Shown: positions 42,849 to 52,909 of the stretch, piece after piece
Numbering within the stretch: the stretch's first letter is position 1
How the letters are laid out: the number at the start of each line of letters is the position of its first letter
DNA from: Grosmannia clavigera kw1407
Lineage: Eukaryota; Ascomycota; Sordariomycetes; Ophiostomatales; Ophiostomataceae
DNA length: 64,000 bases
NCBI RefSeq assembly: GCF_000143105.1
Contig: NW_014040772.1
Coordinates: 1,644,980-1,708,979, forward strand
Direction of reading: 5' to 3'
Position numbers and translations under genes: made by a program
The notes under the pieces: generated by a model
Told to the model about the DNA's origin: nothing
Seen by the model: the letters and a program-made list of their open reading frames with translations, nothing else
The model's database searches: none

Positions 42849-45835
42849 GGCGACTTGCTTAGTTGTACATCCCGACCTGAGAGAAGAAAGATGTTCGCAA
42901 GAAGAGATGCCTCAGTTGCACAAAATCCGAGTCGAGATGGCCAGCTGTGAGATCGATCTCGGGAGGTTGTATTCGCGATAAGAAAGACTGTCTCAGACAA
43001 GGAGCCGGGATATTCAGAGACAATTGGACACGCGCCTGGCCGGTCGCCAAATGCAGGAGACAGAAAATCCCCTCAGGGCGAATTCCGGCAGAAAACACCC
43101 CACAGTAAGACAGCGGAGGGGATATCCTCAGTCTGTACTGGTGGAGACCGCAGCGGGTGGCTTAAGACAACTCTGGTACTAGCCCAGAACGCGATAACTG
43201 ACAAAAGCTGAGGGTGGGAGTTTGGGAAACGGTGGCGGATGTGGGATCTGCTTTGCGCAGAGGTGGCGACAGGAAAAGTCAGGTGCTTTTTTGGCTGGTG
43301 ATGGAAGACTTCGGTAACACCGCTGCAATGCGACGGGTTTGTGCAGTAGGCCTTTAGCTGCCGGTGTCGCTAAGAGCTGTCGCATAAATTGGTGTGCGAA
43401 GGAAGAGATAGCAAGCACAAGAAGATTGGGAGGGGGGTCAAGGTATCGGAGGCAGGCTGAGGAAAGGAGGCGAAGGTGGGAGAAAACGAGAGGCTTGGGA
43501 GAGGTAAGAAACAATTGAATTGCAACAAGCCGTAACCAGCCAGTCTCAAAAGAGCAAAGAATACACCGACGGACAATGGATTCGGAAACCCGATCGGGAA
43601 CACTTTTGGAGGGGGAGAAGACAAGAGTTTGTTTGGGGAAAAAAGGCGAGAATAAGGGATGCGGTAGAAACGACAGATCGGCTGGCAGACGGCAGCGATG
43701 GAAGGCACAGGTAGAGCGACCTGTCCGAAAAGGGGAGAGAGAAAGATTCGCCCCGAAAAAAGGAGGTAGGCAGTTGCTTGAGCAGCGAGACAAGCAGAAA
43801 GCCGGTAAGAACAACGGGCGCCTCTGACGTGCGGGAGTGGCCGAAAAATGTCACAGGGACATTGGTCTATAGGCCGGCGGTAGGGACGACTAGTTATTAT
43901 TTTGCAGGATCGTATAGGGAAGGGAAGATGGGCCCGTGGGCGAAAATGGACAGACGCGTGAGGTCCGAGAGGTGAAATCGTAAGGCGACACAGGTACAGA
44001 GTACAGCAGGAGTACGGAGTTAGAGTACGAACAGAGCCTGGGAGTAGGAAGGTTGGGGGTGGAGTGCGGATCGTGAAGGAGAAACGTCTGTCCGACTGGG
44101 ATGGGAGGAAGAGAGAGGAAGGAGGAAAAAAGGAGCAGAGGAGGGCGCAATTGCGATTGGGAACAGGGGTTTAGCAATTGGCAGCAAAAAAAAAACAATT
44201 GGGAAGATGGCCTGATACTTGCCATCCAAGTCCGGGGAGGGTAGGTAAAGGGTGGTGCAGCAATTGTAGCGAAGACGGCAAAATCAGGCCACTCTACCAG
44301 GCTTACGGAGGGGAATCGTACAATCGCCAGCGAGCCAGACCATCCGCCAAAAAGTAGCGTGTGGACTGTGCTTGTGTGGCCGAGGGGTTTTCCCTGGTTT
44401 CTTCAATTGCAACACAACCTATTACGGAATTGTTGGGTTGATGATCGTGATAGCCTTCTCGGTAGTCCTTCCTTGCCATGCGCACGTTGTTGAGAGCAAA
44501 GGTAGTCGTTTCGTGCTTTCCCATGCCCCGTGTCACTTTCTGCCTCGTGCCTGCGCTTTTCGCCAGTGATCGACGCCCCAGCCGGATCCACTGATAATAA
44601 TAATCTGCCGGCCTCACAAAAATACGGCCCCCAGGCGATACGGAGTTGTATGGGCGCGTTACCAGAAACACGGACTCCTTTTGCAGTTGCATCTCCTATA
44701 CGACGCAGGACGGAAGCTCGATTATAATGGCAATGGCTTGCTCTTGCGAGCACTCCCGTAATATGCACCTCGGCCTTTGCTGCTGCTCTCTGACCGGACG
44801 ACAGCCAATAATAAGGTGTGGCCTGTTTCAAGGGCCTCTCCATAGGGCTGTCGCGACCAACAACGGGTCCTTTTCCGTTACGTGTGCCGCAACTCTCCGT
44901 TCGACCTTCACACTAATGCACTATAACTAGCAACCGACGTCCAGTGGGAGTCAAAAGCAGGGCGAAAACTAGACTATGAAAAAGCAATGCACGCCAGACA
45001 AGCGATGCATCCGCTTCCTTAGATACATGGCTCCAGCCAGCTATGGAGTATTACAGACATGGCTGCTTTGCACTGAGCGAAAAGCAACGGTCACCGCTGT
45101 CTGGTTATAAGATACGTCGTAGCAACTACGCTAGCTCCCTTCTGTTAGCGGTTGTTATTCCCTACCGCCTCTGGCCAAGGGTGAAACTACGTCCTCGCAT
45201 CCTTAGTGCCACCAGAATAGCGAGCGTGGATCCTGCAGGCTCGTGGCAATGTTTATTGATACTGAGCACGATAACACCGTTGTTAGCACAACTACTTGTA
45301 TACCATTACGCGTTGCTTGTGCAGGCTCTTCCCCGAATCTTCATATCGCGAACATGGGCTGACAGACACATCCTCGACGAGCTATTCCTCATGTATGGAC
45401 CAGGGGCAGGCATAATCGCTCATAAATTACCACCAGCGTTGTCTTTCTCCGTACGGCTCAACCTCCACCGCTAAAGCGGAAGAGACAATTTGCCGTCCGT
45501 TCTAGAACATTGAATCGGCAGGGTCCAGCAGCAGGAGAACTCGGGAGGTGGGTCTTGAGCATGACATTGACAGGCTTGATCGCCGTAGTGCAGAGTGCTG
45601 CAATAGTCAACCAAACTCCAGGTCTCAAGATTGTGGATGCGTAGCCACGTTCTATGGCGTATAAGACGGAATCACCACTAATCAAGGCAGGCATATGCGC
45701 GTGTTAATACCGTTTGTATTGATTCCTGGCCTAAAACAGAATGTATATGAGGGACTGTTCTCGAAATAAAGCATGATGCATGAAATGGAAGGATTGGTAC
45801 TATGTATATCTGGAGTAGAACCCCTCCTACCTATT
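42849..45835. other. Long gene-poor region upstream of the bHLH gene
   Basis: About 3 kb. From 43400 to 44180 the plus strand is strongly purine-rich (GGAGG/GAAAAG stretches), which creates spurious pyrimidine-coded frames on the minus strand. tacggagt motifs lie at 44013 and 44639. No convincing gene; it may contain a long 5' leader of the bHLH gene. Confidence 0.45.
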
Positions 45836-47086
45836 TTAGAAAAAGGAGCGGAAGAGGGCCTGCAAGCGTGAGACATCGTCCACCGGTAGGCAGCCCTCTA
45901 TGGTAAGGTGTGTATTGAAGCGGAACAGGACCGGTTCGGCTAGAAAAATAGCAGATTCGGCCGACAGTACTGACCGGGGGCTCCCGTCGTGAAGCTGGTT
46001 CATGTGGGCCACAACGCACTCGCGGCCGGACTCGGGATCGAATTGGGACTCGCTCGTGGACTCGGCCCCGGAGTCGACAGATTCCCTGTCACGACTGTCG
46101 CGGCTGTCGCGGATGGCCATGTACTCTTCCCCGTTAAGCTTGTGGGCAAGGCCTGTGCCGTTGTGTGAATAGATGGGCAAGCAAAGGACGCCTAGCCCAA
46201 AGGAGCGCAGGACGACAAATTTGCGGTACTTACTGAAGACAACCCCAAAAGCGGTGGAGGTGCGGTGGGGGTCATCATAGGCAATGGTAGCGTCAGGCCG
46301 CAGAAAATTGGACTCGTAGTTGGCGGTGTGATGGGCGGTGCTGAAAATAACGCCGGGATGGAGATGCAGACGGTCGTGGATACGATCTGAGGTTCGGGTT
46401 TGGACCATGGCCCGGCCTTCATACCAGGTCTGCTCGAGATTACCCTGTTTGAAGTTACGGGCCGTTGAGACAGACCAAGAGGGAGAGCCTGGGAAAGGGG
46501 AGGGAACAGGATAGTGGAAATCGGAGATGCACTCACCATCGCTATTGTCGTGACTGTGATGAGGCTGGGAGAATACTGGCGATTGGTTCAAGAGCTCTCT
46601 ATCATCTTCTTTCTCCCAGTCGTCGTAGTGATCTTCGTCACTGCTGCTGCTGCTGCTGCTGCTATGGCATTGGTAAGCAACAGCGACAGCAGCAGTGTGC
46701 ACTCTCTGTGAGGGAAGGTAGCTGTTTTGACTGTGATGCCCTGAGGTCAGCTCGTGGCCGTTGCGGCTGTATGGAGTTGAAGTCGACTTGCATATGCGGT
46801 ACCGATCATAAGGGGTGGCCAAAGCAGGAGGTCTATGATGGCCATCGGAGTGGTTGCGGCTGTTGTTACTGCGGCCATGATTACCGGTCCGGGCATCGCC
46901 TATTTGATGCCATGCAGCCCAAGGAGTGGACGCCACATTCTCGGGAAAGGTGGTAGCTGCGCAGTTGCCAGAGTTATCATAAGTGTGAATGTACCGCGGA
47001 GACTGGTATTGGCTGTGATCGTGAGAGCTAGTGTAGTGACGGTGAGAGCCGCTGTGAGACAGCGCGGAATAAGAGTGATGAGACAT
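45836..47086 (-). CDS. DUF6590-like domain protein
   Basis: One long frame of 416 aa from the ATG of MSHHSYSALSHSG. The N-terminal half is low-complexity, rich in His, Ser and Asn, with a run of eight Ser followed by DEDHYDDWEKEDD. The C-terminal half has FGVVFSKYRKFVVLRSFG followed by LGVLCLPIYSHNGTGLAHKL, a middle acidic insert, and FRFNTHLTIEGCLPVDDVSR. From memory this order fits the fungal DUF6590 domain, whose function is unknown. A potential 48-nt intron (46536-46489, donor gtgagt, acceptor cccag) is in frame and cannot be decided here. The gene faces away from the small orphan gene, 616 bp upstream. Confidence 0.6.
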   Translation of the reverse strand: MSHHSYSALSHSGSHRHYTSSHDHSQYQSPRYIHTYDNSGNCAATTFPENVASTPWAAWHQIGDARTGNHGRSNNSRNHSDGHHRPPALATPYDRYRICKSTSTPYSRNGHELTSGHHSQNSYLPSQRVHTAAVAVAYQCHSSSSSSSSDEDHYDDWEKEDDRELLNQSPVFSQPHHSHDNSDGECISDFHYPVPSPFPGSPSWSVSTARNFKQGNLEQTWYEGRAMVQTRTSDRIHDRLHLHPGVIFSTAHHTANYESNFLRPDATIAYDDPHRTSTAFGVVFSKYRKFVVLRSFGLGVLCLPIYSHNGTGLAHKLNGEEYMAIRDSRDSRDRESVDSGAESTSESQFDPESGRECVVAHMNQLHDGSPRSVLSAESAIFLAEPVLFRFNTHLTIEGCLPVDDVSRLQALFRSFF

Positions 47087-47702
47087 ACCTAAAATAGTTC
47101 CGCTGTGATGTCTGTTCTGCACTAGTGGACGCCAGGGAGTATGTATATCTGTATATCTGTCTCACGAACAGTCAGTCCAGTTGAAAGGGGCACTTGGGGG
47201 GCAGGGCTGCGGTGGGGCAGATGACTTTGTGCCGGCGGGATATGGATGAGAATGGTTTCGGTAGCATGATGGACAGGGCATTGGGAAAGAGGAGATATTT
47301 ATGCTTGTCTGTGTTCAAGGAATGTGGTATTTTAAAGGCGGTGGAAGTCTTTGTCTGGCGGATGCTTGCATTGACGCAATGAACATGAAAGAGCAAATTC
47401 AGAGAGACAAAGGGTAGACAAGGGGTTGTATAAAAGGGTTCGAACGCGCACAATGGCCCAGGTTGTCAAAGATGATGTTCCAATTGTTCATGAACAAGAC
47501 ATGGCTAGTTCATTGTCCACGGGCTGCACCTATATAGAAACCGTGGACGCACTACCCAGGGCTGGATTTGCTTCAACATAGTCATCAACATCTCTTCACA
47601 TCGCAACTCCCAACTGACCAGAACGCAGCCATACAGAAACCATTTCCCCTACCCTTCTTTCTTACACGTCTCCTATACAAGCTAATTTCCACGAACAGCA
47701 TC
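47087..47702. promoter_or_regulatory. Divergent region DUF6590-like gene / orphan gene
   Basis: 616 bp with a TATA box (tatatag, 47531-47537) about 170 bp before the orphan gene ATG. The remaining sequence has no recognised signal. Confidence 0.5.
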
Positions 47703-48056
47703 ATGAGGGCTAATTACAACGGCTACATTCCCTTGTCCAAGGAGATGCGAATCCGCTCCTGGCTAGCCGGTGTGCCCGACGACCCGGAGTTGCTGGCTCC
47801 GGTTCTTGAGCCGTTCCAAGAGTATGATGGCTTTGTCAGCCGATCAGCGAACATGCAAAAATGGCCGGAACTGTCTCAGTGGGGAGTGCCCGGCAGCCCT
47901 GGCCGATGGAACAAAGAATTCGGAGTATTCCAAGCAACACTACCCACGCCTCTGGAGGCTGCGGGCCAGATCACCGATCGCGTAATGTCTACTAACCGGG
48001 CCAGGCCCAAAGTCCCAATCCGGTCGCCGAAGCGGCCGATATGGCGGCCGTTATGA
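47703..48056 (+). CDS. Small hypothetical protein, 117 aa
   Basis: An intronless frame with ATG at 47703 and a TATA box at a reasonable distance. The protein begins MRANYNGYIPLSKEMRIRSW and has a Trp/Pro-rich middle (KWPELSQWGVPGSPGRWNKE) and a basic Pro-rich end (RPKVPIRSPKRPIWRPL). There is no signal peptide or membrane segment. I do not recognise a family. Support comes from the good start context, codon use closer to the conserved genes than to the surrounding AT-rich DNA, and the divergent arrangement with a DUF6590-like gene. It could still be a chance frame. Confidence 0.45.
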   Translation: MRANYNGYIPLSKEMRIRSWLAGVPDDPELLAPVLEPFQEYDGFVSRSANMQKWPELSQWGVPGSPGRWNKEFGVFQATLPTPLEAAGQITDRVMSTNRARPKVPIRSPKRPIWRPL

Positions 48057-51000
48057 ATTGTCGAGACGCCTTTTTGTATTGCCCTTATTAAAGCCCCTTT
48101 TGAAGGGTGGTGGTATTCGCCAGTTTGAATAAAATAAAACACAGTACGGGGTATATTGATGAAACTTGTGTCCAGCCGTCTGTCCCACTGAAAAGTAAGC
48201 AACTCGTGATAACACGTAAATAACACCTGATGCCCCGATTTGCCGACCGGTATACGACTGAATCATAACGGGTTTCGCCACCTTGCCAAGCTTCCGAGCA
48301 TACCAATGTATACGAGTACGTGTATACAAGTACGAGTATTCGTACGCGTAGGTATCTTAACTGAGTCTGGCCAGAGTCCTAGACAAAAAACCGAGCTGCT
48401 CTTTGCGTCCGGCAATTCGCCATGTATTCCCATGCTGTCGTGGTTACCGAGGCTGACAACAGCAGCGGTCAACAAACACATCATCATTGATCACTGCCCG
48501 TGCTCTTCAGATCCACCAGCTGCGAACCTTCAAGGATGGTGACGGGTACTCGTAGACATGTGCAAGATACGAGGACGAGTACTCGGTACTTGTCCCAAAA
48601 TGGCAATCCATCTTGGACAGTGGTGTGAATAAAGGAGAGAATACCCCTACTTCGAGACTTTGCCTGTTTCCAGATCTGATTATGTATCTTCAGATAGCAT
48701 TTTTTCGCCTGATCTTAAGCCCCGAAAGGGCCGCCCATCTGCCGAGGGTATAGGTTCTATAGTTCGGGGCTCTTCCCCTGAGATTCGATAGTCGGGATAT
48801 TATTTCCCATGTGTCTGGCCCCCAGACTCGTATGCTCTCAGATGCCATCGGCTTATGCTCCCCCAAGGTGGTGCGTGCCCTCGCGCTCGCCGGACCCTGT
48901 AACCACACCTGCAAGACCTATGTACCTGGAATGTACGAAGTACTGGTTCCTGCTTCTTTACGGAGTGCAGTCTGCTGTTTGAACCCATTGTATCAAGTTG
49001 GGGAGAACACGACTTTAGGGGAGCGGGTGAAAATGAAAAAAATAGTATAGCATGGTATGAATTCAAGTTCACGTGTTTCTGGGCTTCCATCTGATCATCC
49101 CCTGCGGAATCGTTCTTTCTCCTTTCGCAATTCCCGCTCTTGCCGGTTTGGGTTGCCAAACATGTACAAGTGTTACAAATTTCATCTCTCTCTTAGCCAC
49201 TTGGCTCCAGCATCTCAATAAACGCGAACCTATATTTCAATGTGTGGTTTTTCTGTCCAGAGGCCTGTGTTCGCCCATCGCCTACATGCCGCGAGACTTG
49301 GCCTGCTTCTGCGATGATCTCAATTTTCCTCATACAATTATTGGTCATTTCCGAATATGTGTTCCGCTGCAAAGTAGTATCCGATCATCGCTGAGTATAC
49401 TCTTTCGCGTTCAAGCTCTAGCCCGGCCAGCTTACAGCGGTACGACGTAGGCACGACAATGAACAGCAGTATCATTTCTCACAAATCCAGCACTGGTGTC
49501 CGTACTGTACCAAATTCGGTAATCTTTGTCTGTGCATCTGAAAGCATGCCACTGGGTTTGTATCCTTATCCATTTGCCCTTTACAACGGATAACAACAGC
49601 GGAAGTTCTACGCAATTTAAGGAATCATTTGGCATCCATGACAGAGCGATAGCTAATAATGCTTCTTTCATCTCATATAGGGCTTTCCTTTTCTTGCAAG
49701 CTTTCTTGTCGTCAAGAGAAAACTGCCTCTCTTTGATCTCTCCGTGATTTTTCCTGGCTTACATGGGAGATCAACTTCTCTTGACAGAAATTATCTGACA
49801 GCTCCTACCCGCAAGCCAAGTACACCTTACTGTATCTGCATGGCCGATATTCTCACAACAAATGGCGTCAGCATATCAGTGATCTTCCGCACACCCTTTG
49901 AAACCGAGCACGCATAAAAAAGCGGAGGCACACCTGCGTGATCTATTGCCGACATATCGGCATCGTGCATGACCAGGCACCCCAGTGCGACAATGCTACA
50001 TATTAGACAGGCCTCACGCATGAGGCCCCTGTATATGTCTTCTTTAGTGTGTACGTTCAGAATCTGACGCCGCACTAGAAATGTGACGAGTTTTTTCTTC
50101 AACGAGTCAAAACAGTAGGACATTTTTCCACTGCTTTAGCTCTCCACGTAATCAAGATCTAGGAAAGTTCTTCCTGACATGATGTGTTTGAATACTGGCT
50201 GACATGATATTAATAAGGCCAGCTACCTGTCGAAACGACTCGATGTACGCTTGGTGTACGCTTTGTATACCCCTTCACCTTTAATATAGTCATAACCCAG
50301 TTTCTCATGATGGGCAAGATGCATGAGCAGAGTGCCAAGTAATACTTTTGGTTTGAGACCCCTCGTGAACTATATTGTGACTCTGATCAGCAGTGCAGCT
50401 CTTGGGTCGCCAATCGGTGGGTCGCCAATCGGATTCGGCTGTGGCGCCTCACCTCTCTCGACCGTCAAATAGCAAAGATCGTCTGGTTGCCATGTTGGGG
50501 TCCCATCACATCGCTTCCAATTTACCATCACTCGCCGACTTATCATATACGACGTAATGTGCCAACAAGCGAAAACACCGCCAAACTTTGATTGTCCACA
50601 CTTCAGTGTGACCATACTAGCCAGTTGTTAATTCGTCTGCTCGACCCTCATTGGTGGCTTAATCGCCTGATTGTGGGTGATGGCTGCTTTGTGCCGAGCA
50701 TTTCTTGTCTACTGAACGTATTTCAGTGGCCATCTCATCCTGAAGACCCTTTAGTTCTTGAAAGAGACCTAATGAAGGGGTCCAAAGAAAAAAAATCAAA
50801 TTATTGCCCTTTTCAATCTACGGACGAGCTGTGGCGCCTACTGTTTTACACACCCAGGGCTTGTGCATCAGAGTTGCTCCTGTTTCCAGCAACAGCCTCT
50901 CCGCTAGTTGCGAGCCACACGACCGGCATTTCAAGCAAACGTGCACATCGTCACAGCGTTCAGAAGCCAGTTTTGATACGTAGCCATTCGGCACAGTGGT

Positions 51001-51435
51001 CGGATCCGCAAGCTACGACGTATGAAGTTATATAAGCAGAAAGCCGCATATCCGACTCAATATCAGAAGCGAGCCTCTCTGCTTCTGGGACATCTGTCAC
51101 CTTTCCTGGCACTTTTCGAAGGACAGCCGTCTTATTCATTGCATTAAGCATTACAGGATCGGACCGGGGAACAGAAATGTGAGGGCTAGGCGGTCACTGG
51201 ACGAAAGACTACTCCGGCCGAACGACCGGATCGCCTATTACAGGAAGATGGGGTCATACTGACTAGCTGATTTTGCAAGCCAAGTCGGCCGAGTCGTCGG
51301 CTCTGCTGACAAATCGGCCATCACGTAATCGTGATATATCTTGGCAGCACCACATATTATTAGAGGATGCTGCGATCCTCTATTGCTCACGACACCGCAG
51401 CCAGCTCGGCCACAAACCCTTTACAGCCTACCAAT
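48057..51435. other. AT-richer accessory-looking region
   Basis: 3.4 kb without a supported gene. Features seen: tacgagtacg-type direct repeats near 48310-48345 and 48545-48590; an ATG frame on the minus strand (50123-49827) with an ankyrin-like stretch; a perfect 15-bp tandem duplication at 50403-50432. The last about 200 bases probably include the promoter of the DOPA dioxygenase-like gene. Confidence 0.4.
50403..50432. repeat. 15-bp perfect tandem duplication
   Basis: tgggtcgccaatcgg occurs twice back to back. It lies in non-coding sequence. Confidence 0.8.
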
Positions 51436-52161
51436 ATGTCTGGTACCGACTACCTCAACCCACCGGTCTCGTCCTACGTGTCGCCACTGGCCGGCTACGA
51501 GGGCCTTCCACCGCTGAGCGAGGAGCGCGCTGAGGATGGCAAAAGCTTCAAAAACGCACCAGCCGAGCGGCGCAGCCCGGCCTACGACGCCTTTGTCGAC
51601 CCGCTCGACAAAGGCAAACGGGGTGGCTTGTGAGAAAGAATCCCTCTGTTTCACTCTATCCGCTTCTCTGCTGACAACGTCTAGCGACGTCCACATTTAC
51701 TACTACCAGAACAATGAGGCCCACAAGGCCTATGCCCATGCTCTCTGGGAGCGGATCCGGCGAGAGTGTAAGTCAAAGAGAAGGACCAATGGAGAGTCAC
51801 CTTCACTTGCTGATCTGTGTTTCATTTCCCAGTCCCCGAACTGCGTATCTACCAGCTCTGGGACCGTCCTCTCGGTCCCCACCCGGTAGCCATGTTCGAG
51901 GTTAACCTCTTCACGCCGGCCCAGTTCGGCGCGTTCATCCCCTGGCTGGCCATCTGGCGAGGCCCCCTGTCAGCGCTTGTGCACCCCAACACCACCGAGG
52001 GCACCGAGGGTGATGAAGTGGGTGAGAGCCGTGGTCGCTCGGTCACTGAGGTTGCCATCGAACGTCGCAACCATACCCAGCGTGCCATCTGGATGGGCGA
52101 GCGCGTGCCGCTGGATCTTTCGACATTCGACACGATGACTGCGCGGGTGGAGCAGAGCTAA
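51436..52161 (+). CDS. DOPA 4,5-dioxygenase family protein
   Basis: Three exons (51436-51629, 51685-51767, 51833-52161) give 201 aa. The PF08883-type fold shows FDVHIYYYQNNEAHKAYAHA, FPELRIYQLWDRPLGPHPV, FEVNLFTPAQFGAFIPWL and AIWRGPLSALVHPNT, then HTQRAIWMGERVPLDLS. The conserved His of DVHIYY, GPHP and LVHPNT are the expected metal ligands. Characterised members (for example Amanita DodA) cleave the ring of DOPA to betalamic or muscaflavin precursors; most ascomycete members have unknown substrates. About 60 N-terminal residues precede the domain. The frame is extended by an upstream ATG at 51367, but the ATG at 51436 starts the conserved-looking part. Confidence 0.87.
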
Positions 52162-52909
52162 GGAGGCCCGAGTCCTACTCCGTACTACTCCGTATGTATG
52201 TAGGATATCTAACTCGTATCTAGCAGGCAGATGATACCCGTCAGCTGTTCTCCACATGACATACACTTAGGAATCCTGCACTCGGTTCACAAGCGCGTTT
52301 CGGACGATGCTCGCCTGGTTTTTCGCCGTGCTGGGGCCATGTTGAAGATGACTAAGCATCAGGAGATCTCGTGGTAAGCAGGCGAGCGGCCGAGCCGGCG
52401 CTGATTGGCGCAGCCTTCCGGCCGTGTTTGGGCCACAATATGATGACTGGGTGCCGTAAGTGGGGCAAGAGCGCCGTTTAGATCAGGCGGTGGCGCGCTA
52501 TGCAACTGTCGTCACAGCTATGCATGTAGGAGGGGGGGCATATTTAGCAGGAACCAGCCGAAATGAAGTACGTATGTAGTACGGAGTAAAAAAAATCAAA
52601 ATTAGTCGGCATAGACGTGGAAAGGGACTGACAGCCGAGCGTAGCCAGCGATAAGCCATGGTGATTCGAAAGGGAAAGGCTGCCATTCAACATACACACA
52701 CCGACTCTTTGATCGGACGTTTGACCACACGCATATGCAGTGCATGTAACGTATTACTTCATTGACCGATTCTGCTGGCCCTCCTATTAAATCAGCCGTC
52801 ACCCTGTCCTGTCCGACTTTTGTTGGGCTCTCACTTCTCTATCACCAACCCCCGACAGGTTCACGAAACAGAGAAATATTATCAACCAACACACAACGCA
52901 CACTTCACT
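52162..52909. promoter_or_regulatory. Spacer with tandem TACTCCGTA motifs
   Basis: 748 bp between two plus-strand genes. Two exact TACTCCGTA copies stand ten bases apart at 52176 and 52186, fifteen bases after the dioxygenase stop, and the inverted form TACGGAGTA is at 52580. The last about 150 bases are C/A/T-rich, as in a fungal 5' UTR. Confidence 0.5.

Noticed and set aside
43179..43814. 211-aa minus-strand frame upstream of the bHLH gene
   Set aside because: Its Phe/Leu/Pro/Ser composition results from the purine-rich opposite strand; no motif, no splice structure.
44303..44692. 129-aa minus-strand frame
   Set aside because: No motif, AT-rich context and an overlapping open frame of equal quality; probably chance.
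45043..45474. 143-aa plus-strand frame with hydrophobic segments
   Set aside because: It has no recognisable domain or conserved-looking codon bias, and its surroundings are non-coding. Kept out for lack of support.
46201..46245. gtaagt donor inside the DUF6590-like domain
   Set aside because: Removing the 42-nt segment up to the next tag would delete KYRKFVVLRSFG, the most conserved-looking part of the domain, and 42 nt is shorter than the other introns here.
47438..47460. ggttcgaac stretch resembling a tRNA T-arm
   Set aside because: No acceptor stem, anticodon arm or A box can be drawn around it.
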